A DNA stretch of 64,000 nt from Paralithodes platypus (lineage: Eukaryota; Arthropoda; Malacostraca; Decapoda; Lithodidae), in assembly GCA_032716605.1 (NCBI GenBank), contig CM064509.1, forward strand, positions 51,042,022-51,106,021, in the 5' to 3' direction. The position numbers were made by a program, and so were the translations under genes. Shown one piece after another: positions 57,340 to 64,000 of the stretch. Under the pieces are notes generated by a model, which was not told the origin of the DNA, ran no database searches, and saw only the letters and a list, made by a program, of their open reading frames with translations. Position 1 is the stretch's first letter. Each line of letters starts with the position of its first letter.

Positions 57340-60300
57340 CTATCTATCTATCTATTGCCTGACGCCGTGATCCCCGAAGGGGTGGCCACGAACAACCGCC
57401 CCCATGCACCTCTGTCCCCAGCGAGTTGACGCCCCACCTCCCAACCAGAACCACCTTCATTCATATACTTCCTCACTCCATCCTTCCACCTCTCCCTCGG
57501 TGCACCTCTCCCTCTCTGTCCTTCCACCTCGCTCTCGTACACCCTCTTAGTCAATCTCTCACTTGCCATACGTTCCATGTGGCCGAAGCATCTCAAGTTG
57601 TTCCTTTTCACACTTTCCAGCACATCTACCTCCACACCACACCTCCTTCTTACTTCCTCATTCATCTGTCTATCCCTCCATGTAACTCCGCACGCACTTC
57701 TCAAGTAACTCATTTCCACCGCTCTCACTCTTGGTCTGAGTCTCTTCCCGAACGTCCATGCTTCGCTTCCGTAAGTTAGTGTCGGGATTACCACACTGTC
57801 ATGCAAGGACTTCTTCACTTCCATACTGACCACTCTATTTCTTGTTACTGTTTTCAATGTTCCTACAACCCTCTTCCCCTGTTGCACCCTCTCCCGCACT
57901 TCTTCATCCATAGTCCCATCTTTAATCAACACTCTGCCCAGATACTTAAAAGAGCTGACAATCTCCATAGCCTGACCGTTCAACTTCACCTCACACTCTG
58001 TGACTTCACCACTTTAAAGACCATAACCTTGCTCTTCCTCGCATTTACCTTCAAATTCCGTTTTTCGCACACTGTTCCAAACTCATTTACCAGACCCTGC
58101 AATTCCCATTCATTATCACTCATCAGAACTGTATCATCCGCAAACAGCAGTATAGGCAGCTTCCACTCATTTCCCTCCCTTTTCAGCGATACACCAACAT
58201 CCACTGCTCTTCCTAGTATTTCTTTCATGACTCCATCCATATATACAGTAAACAACCACAGGGACATCACACACCCCTGTTTCAACCCAACACTCAGGTC
58301 AAAGAACTCGCTCTGCTCATTCTCCACACATACTGCCGCCTTTGCCCCCTCATACATGCTCTTCACTGCTTCCAGCAACTTGCCATCTACTCCATATATT
58401 CTAAGTACTTTCCACATGCCTTCTCTCTCCACTCTGTCATTAGCCTTCTCCAAGTCCATAAAGGCAACATACACCTTTTGTTTCTTCTCCAGATATTTCT
58501 CCACAACACAATTCAGGGTAAAACTCTGATCTACACATCCTCTTCCCTTCCTAAAACCTCCCTGCTCGTCGCCTATCCATTTCTCCGTTCTCACTCTCAC
58601 TCTCTCAATCACTACCCTACTGTACACCTTCCCTACTACGCTTAAAAGATATATTCCTCGGTGGTTACCACACACTCCTCTTTCCCCTTTGCCCTTATAT
58701 AGGGGGACTATTATGCCAGTCTTCCAGTCATCGGGTGCATTCCCCTTCTCCCATGCTAGTTTGCAAATTTTCCATACCCATTCGATCACTATCTCACCAC
58801 CATAACTCAACATTTCCCCACACACTGCATCTGTTCCTGGTGCTTTCCCCAACTTCACTCTTTTCATGGCTTCCCACACTTCTGACCTCCTGATCCCCAC
58901 CTCCTCCTCCACTACTTCTCCTCTTCTCCCTCCCATATCCAACTATGTTTGCTGGCTCTTCATTCCTTACATTTGGCAACTCGTTGAAGTACTCCCTCCA
59001 TCTTTCAACTCTCTCTTGCTTCTCGGCTAGAATTCTCGCATTCTTATCTTTCACACTCTTACTGTTTCCCTTGCTACCTTCCCTAACTTTCTTGACTTCT
59101 TTCCAGAACAGTTTCTTACACTCCCTCCATTTTACACTCAGATCCCTTCCAAATTACTCATCTACTCTTCTCTTACATTCCTTCACTACTCTCTTCACCA
59201 CTCTCTTTCTCTCCATGTACCTCGCTCGTTTCTGCCTCTCCAAATCTTCATTCCCTCTACTACCCAACCACTCTCTATATGTTTTCTTCTTATCTTCCAC
59301 AGCAATTTTTACCTCTTCTGTCCACCATGCTGTACCTTTCACTCCCCTCCCTCTTCTCCTCACTCCACACACCTCCTCACATGCTGCACAGACCTCTTCC
59401 TTAAACACTTTGCTTATCTCCTCCACTTCCTCCATATCTTCCAGGTCGAACCCACCTAGTCGTCTTTCTACTGCTCTCCTGTATTCTTCCCTGATTTCCT
59501 CCTCCTGTGGCCTCTCCACCCTCCTCACCATTCCACCTTCCTCTCGCCTCCCTCCAGCTCTCCTCACCCACTTCTTTTGTATCCTAACCTTAGCTGCTAC
59601 TACATAATGATCAGACAGACCCCCTCCAATACCCCTATACACCCTAGCATCAATCACAGATTTCTTCATTCTTTCATCCACACATATATAATCAATCAGT
59701 GACTTTCGTTCCACCACTGTCTTATCCTTCATCGTCCACACCACTTTCCATGTGTACCTGTGTATCATCCTGTGTCGCAAGAAGGTGTTGGCTATCCACA
59801 TCCTCCTCCCCACACATACGTCCACAAGTGCACTACCATTCCCATTCACCTCTGAAGGTACCCCCCACCCTCCCACCACTCCTTCAACTTTCCTATTATC
59901 CACCTTACCATTCATATCCCCAATCAGAAATATTCTTTCATTCTTGTCAAACTTCTCCAGGCACGCCTCAACATTCATCCAGAACTTCTCTTTCTTTCTT
60001 TCAAGTATATCCTCTGTCGGGGCATACACGCATACAATCACCCACGTTTGTATTCCTACTTTCATTCTCACCCACACAATCCTTGAACCCACAGACCCAT
60101 ATTCTCATACACACTCCTTCCATTTGTTACTTACAAACAAACACACACCTTCTCTCGCTGCTCCCTCACTTTCTCCAGCACACACACACATTCCACACTC
60201 CCACTCTCTCACATCTGTACCCTTCCATTTGGTCTCCGTCATTCCACATGCATCCAGCCTGGCATTCACTAACACTTCCAGTACCTTTCTCTCTTTTGTG

Positions 60301-60505
60301 CCATCATTCATGCCACTCACATTCCATGTCCCTATTCTCAGAATGTCCGTAGGCTTGTCCATAGTCGGTCGGGGTTCGTCAACACAGGGTCCGTCCGCAT
60401 TTAAGGCCAATTGTTCGTTCATTGTTGCTATGTATATTTTTCCGGGTGGGGGTCGCAAGCCCACCGACCCAACCTCTTTAGTCGCCTCTTATGACACACA
60501 GATGG
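57340..60505 (-). mobile_element. Nearly full-length RTE-like LINE with target duplication
   Basis: It is flanked by a perfect 11-bp duplication CACACTCATAT (57329-57339 and 60506-60516). The minus-strand 5' end contains GTGTCATAAGAGGCGACTAA; the 3' end is CAGGCAATAGATAGATAGAT, a (TAGA)n tail. Length is about 3.17 kb, typical of RTE elements with one endonuclease-RT ORF. It inserted next to CA and TA repeats. Confidence 0.85.
57348..60464 (-). pseudogene. RTE-like endonuclease-reverse transcriptase, four lesions
   Basis: On the minus strand: APE-type endonuclease (LRIGTWNVSGMND, MTETKW, LIGDMNGKV, LSDHYVVAAKV); then RT with APDDWKTGIIVPLYKGKGER, LLSVVGKVYSRVVIERV, GGFRKGRGCVDQSF, VYVAFMDLEKANDRVEREG, GLKQGCVMSLWLF, and an intact catalytic box LLFADDTVLM; then the C-terminal part with LRSACGVTWRDR and RCFGHMERMASERLTKR. 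Lesions: in-frame stops at about 60105 and 59154, frame changes near 58930-58950 and 57986. The catalytic residues are kept, so decay is fairly recent. Confidence 0.85.
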
Positions 60506-60524
60506 CACACTCATATATATTTAA

Positions 60525-61025
<501 letters not shown>

Positions 61026-63250
61026 GTATTTTTTTGTTTTTAATTTTTCCCTATGTGAATAAAGAAGACAAAAGGCAAAGCTGCTTGTAATAAGTATCTC
61101 CCCAAAGTTGAAAGAGTGACAGAGCCAAATTTAAAGTATGTTTGAGTAAAAATGCCGGGAAACACAGAGCTTGAAGCAGTTTAAGTTATAGGATGAGGGA
61201 AAGACAGATTCCGGGAGAGAGTTCCAAGGCTTGCTTGTTGAGTAGAAGAATGACTTGGAAAATAGGGTAAATCTTGTGTTAGAGAGTTGGACAGAATAGG
61301 GGTGGGAGTGTGTTGAAAGGCGGGTGCACCCCACTCTCTGTAAGGGAGAAGGTATACACTGAGAAAGCTCTGAAGGACACTGATTATTTTAATAGTGGTA
61401 GAAGACTAAGAAGAGTGAGAGAGATGTAACATTGCGGTGTATAGAAAGAGATTGCAGGGAATTAGTACGACGAGGTGAGTTGATGAGACAAAATGCTTTT
61501 GACTTTCGAGAAGTGCGTAATGGGTTGACCCTCCCCGCATATACGAACACTACTCAATGCATGGGCACACTGTGCCTCTATACAGAGCAAGAAGCTGAAC
61601 GCGGGTGAAGAACCTACAGAAACGGTTGAATACACCTAACTTGTGAGGAGCAGAAGCGGTAATATGATTTTTCCCAGAAAGACCAGAAGACAATGAAACA
61701 CCATTAATACTGAGAGAAGATGAAGGATTGAATTGTGTATTGTTGAAGCATAAGGGATAGACGTGTGGAAGTTCTTGACAGGTAGATAAATGGAGAAATT
61801 TGGTTTTGGAAGCATTGAAAGTAACAAGATTTTTTCTGTCCCAATCGGAAATAGTTGATAGATCAGAAGATAGGCATGCTATGGCCTCATCACGTGAATT
61901 GTTGAGGGATTGTTTGCTGGGTCGTTGTGGAAAACTACTTAAGAGTGTAAGGTAGAGACATAAGCAAATGAGGGGATAGGACTGGAGGTGCACTTGAGAA
62001 CATCATTTATGAATATTAGAAAGAGAAATGGAGACAAGACAGAACCCTGAGGAATACCGGAGTTGATAGATTGAGTAAGTGAGCAATGGCCATCCACAAC
62101 TGCAGCTATGAAATGGCCAGAAAGGAAATGAGAGACAAAGGCAAAGATGGAGGGATAGAAACCGATGGAGGGTGGTTTGGAGATAAGAGATTTATGCCAG
62201 ACTCTTTTGAAGGCTTTCGATAAGAAATATAAAATTCAGAATATTTTAAAAATATTTAGAGATGCAAGAAATGAGAACAATTGGATGATAGTTAGTGGGT
62301 TGAAAGCGGTCATCCTTCTTTGGGACAGGTTGAATGAGAGCAAACTTCCAGCAAGAAGGAATGACATTAGAGGAAAGACAGAGACAAAAGTGTTTGCCTA
62401 AGCAAGGAGTCAGCATGGAAGAACAGTTTTTGAGTACAACAGGGGGAACACCATCTGATCTTTACGTCTTCTTGGTATTAAGCCCAGAGAAGGTAAAAAG
62501 TACATCCCTAGAAGAGACTATGATATTAGGCATAAGTAAGAGAGAGGGGGGTGGAGAGGGAGGGACAGCACCGGAATCATCCAAGGTGGAGTTTTTAGCA
62601 AAAGTTTGAGCGAAGAGTTTAGTTTTCTAAGAGGAAGACGTGGTGCCATCAGAGTGGAAAAGAGGAGGTAAAGATGAGGAAGTAAAATTGTTGGAGAGGT
62701 TTTTGGCTAGATGCCAGAAAGCTTTGGAAGAGGTAGAGTTGGAAAGTTCAGAACACTTATTATTGATGAAAGAGATTTTTGAAAGTTGAAGAACAGATTT
62801 GGTTTGATTCCGGGCAGAAACATAAAAAGTACGAGATACTTGAATTTGAAGGCGATGGCACCATTTGAATGTTTCCTCCTTATTGCGGACAGCAGTAGAA
62901 CAGGCATGAGTAAACCAAGATTTGTTGGCATTAGACTGAGAGAAGAAATGGAAGGTATGCGTCCATGCCTGAGAGGATTACCTCGGTAAAGCTCTCGACA
63001 CACTCCGAGGGTCCCCGGGCCCGGAAGCAAAAATAATTCCATAGGAAATCAAAGAAGTACTGCCGAAGAGCCTCCCAGTTGGCAGCGCCAAAGTGCCACA
63101 AGCGCCGCCGGCTGGGAGGATCGGATGGCCATACTCGAGAAATAGCTGGACAGGTAACAGAGTTAAGGTTATGATCGGAAAAGCCCAACGGAGAGAAAAG
63201 GTTTACAGCAAAAGTAGAAGGATTAGACATTAGAAATAAGCCAAGAATGT
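61026..63250 (-). pseudogene. Jockey-like LINE, 5'-truncated, catalytically dead
   Basis: On the minus strand it begins inside the endonuclease end (NLFSPLGFSDHNLNSVTCPA; RRRLWHFGAANWEALRQYF) and runs through RT (GIPQGSVLSPFLFLIFINDV) to the C-terminus (SDLSTISDWDRKNLVTFNAS; FLHLSTCQELPHVYPL; STSKPWNSLPESVFPSSYN). The catalytic box, normally FADD, reads FAYV at about 61950-61970, so both catalytic Asp are replaced. Multiple frame changes and stops. The 3' end at about 61026 has the TTCACATAG motif and A-rich tail shared with 1790-2045 and 36484-36627. Confidence 0.85.
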
Positions 63251-64000
63251 AAGATTCTTTAAAGATTTAAAGGTTCCTACTGAGTGATGTCCAAAAAGGA
63301 GAGAGCTAATAATGCAGAAGCAATATATCTAAGTTCCTAGTTGGTTAATCACCCCTGTGAAGGCCTTGGGTCATCAAGGCTATTGTTGTGTTGGCAGACG
63401 ACCTACTGTACAGAATTACCCAACTCCTCGCAATATTCAAGGGAGAAAGTAACACCATCTTGTGAGTGAAAAACTGTTTACGACCTGAGCTGTACTAGGT
63501 TCGTTCTTCCGATATAGAACTTCAAGAAGTTCAGCACAACACAAACAATCTGCTATGTCACCCATTGAAGACCATTGAATTGCGGCAACTTTGAAAACAA
63601 ATCTATATATTTGTAATTAGTCAGAAAGTTATAATATTCTCAAGGGTTGAACTAACATTAAACATTTCAGAAACAGAACCTATCTCACTTTATTTTCACA
63701 AACGCACCTAAGGGCAGATTCATTGCAGATACATTATGTCTCGCGACGTACCAATTATTTATCTGAAGTGGTGGTGGAAAGAGAAGGGGTTGGGGAGTGA
63801 GAAAAAAACTCAGCTGTCTTGGCGCAGTACTTGGCTTATTAGGTATACTAAGGCTGGGAGGTGGGTTAAATGGTCAGGCATATAGTTTAAAACCAGTATA
63901 GATATCTAGCTCGAGTATTATGCTACAATTTCTGGATATTGGTGTTTTCGTATAAATACCTCAGCCTTCCGTAATAACGCAATATACAGCAATGAAATCT
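63251..64000. other. No recognisable gene
   Basis: Presumably intron or upstream region of the KY/hillarin-like gene; I saw no exon-like frame or known repeat. Confidence 0.4.

Noticed and set aside
57801..58529. 242-codon plus-strand frame
   Set aside because: Antisense to the RT domain of the minus-strand LINE.

Overview
This is eukaryotic genomic DNA, AT-rich and built mostly of repeats. The best guess is an arthropod, probably a decapod crustacean. That rests on very long (TA)n, (GA)n and (CA)n tracts, a TTAGG-type telomere-like tail, tRNA-derived SINEs, CR1/jockey/RTE-type LINEs of the kind abundant in crustaceans, and exons of an invertebrate KY/hillarin-like gene. No bacterial features, rRNA, intact tRNA gene or CRISPR array was seen.

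Host gene. Four short exons on the minus strand (57159-56968, 49356-49147, 44019-43915, 38267-38124) have plausible splice sites. All are phase 0 and they join in frame (64+70+35+47 codons, then stop). They look like the C-terminal end of a protein with KY-type immunoglobulin-like domains (kyphoscoliosis peptidase/hillarin family). The three introns of 5-8 kb hold most of the repeats in the right half of the window.

Layout. 1-1.34 kb: 5' end of a piggyBac-like transposon with the N-terminus of its putative transposase. 1.8-7.2 kb: LINE ends, SINEs, a gypsy LTR fragment, a candidate DNA transposon and (TA)n. 7.4-15.5 kb: a nearly intact Ty3/gypsy element on the minus strand, broken by only two in-frame stops; its integrase lies upstream of reverse transcriptase. 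Its truncated 5' LTR abuts an LTR copy in the opposite orientation, and its 3' LTR carries a small ORF-bearing retroposon with a perfect target duplication. 15.5-20.2 kb: Tc1 and piggyBac-like remnants, a composite TA/tandem array, a 1-kb fold-back element, a mariner-type MITE and a palindromic SINE pair. 22.9-26.6 kb: a second, degenerate gypsy element with the same integrase-before-RT order. 27-34 kb: 33-bp, ~125-bp and 39-bp tandem arrays, the ~125-bp one interrupted by a second ORF-bearing retroposon. 36-48.7 kb: more minisatellites (30, 43, 40, 28 bp), MITEs and a non-LTR element whose coding region contains the 28-bp array. 53-63.3 kb: two RTE-like LINEs in opposite orientations, one nearly full length with an 11-bp target duplication; a PIF/Harbinger-like MITE with a nested MITE; and a 5'-truncated jockey-like LINE.

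The strongest leads are the two gypsy families with gag-PR-IN-RT-RH order (the Gmr1-type arrangement, best known from deuterostomes), the two small ORF-bearing retroposons with target duplications, and the KY/hillarin exons. All family assignments were made by eye, with no database search.
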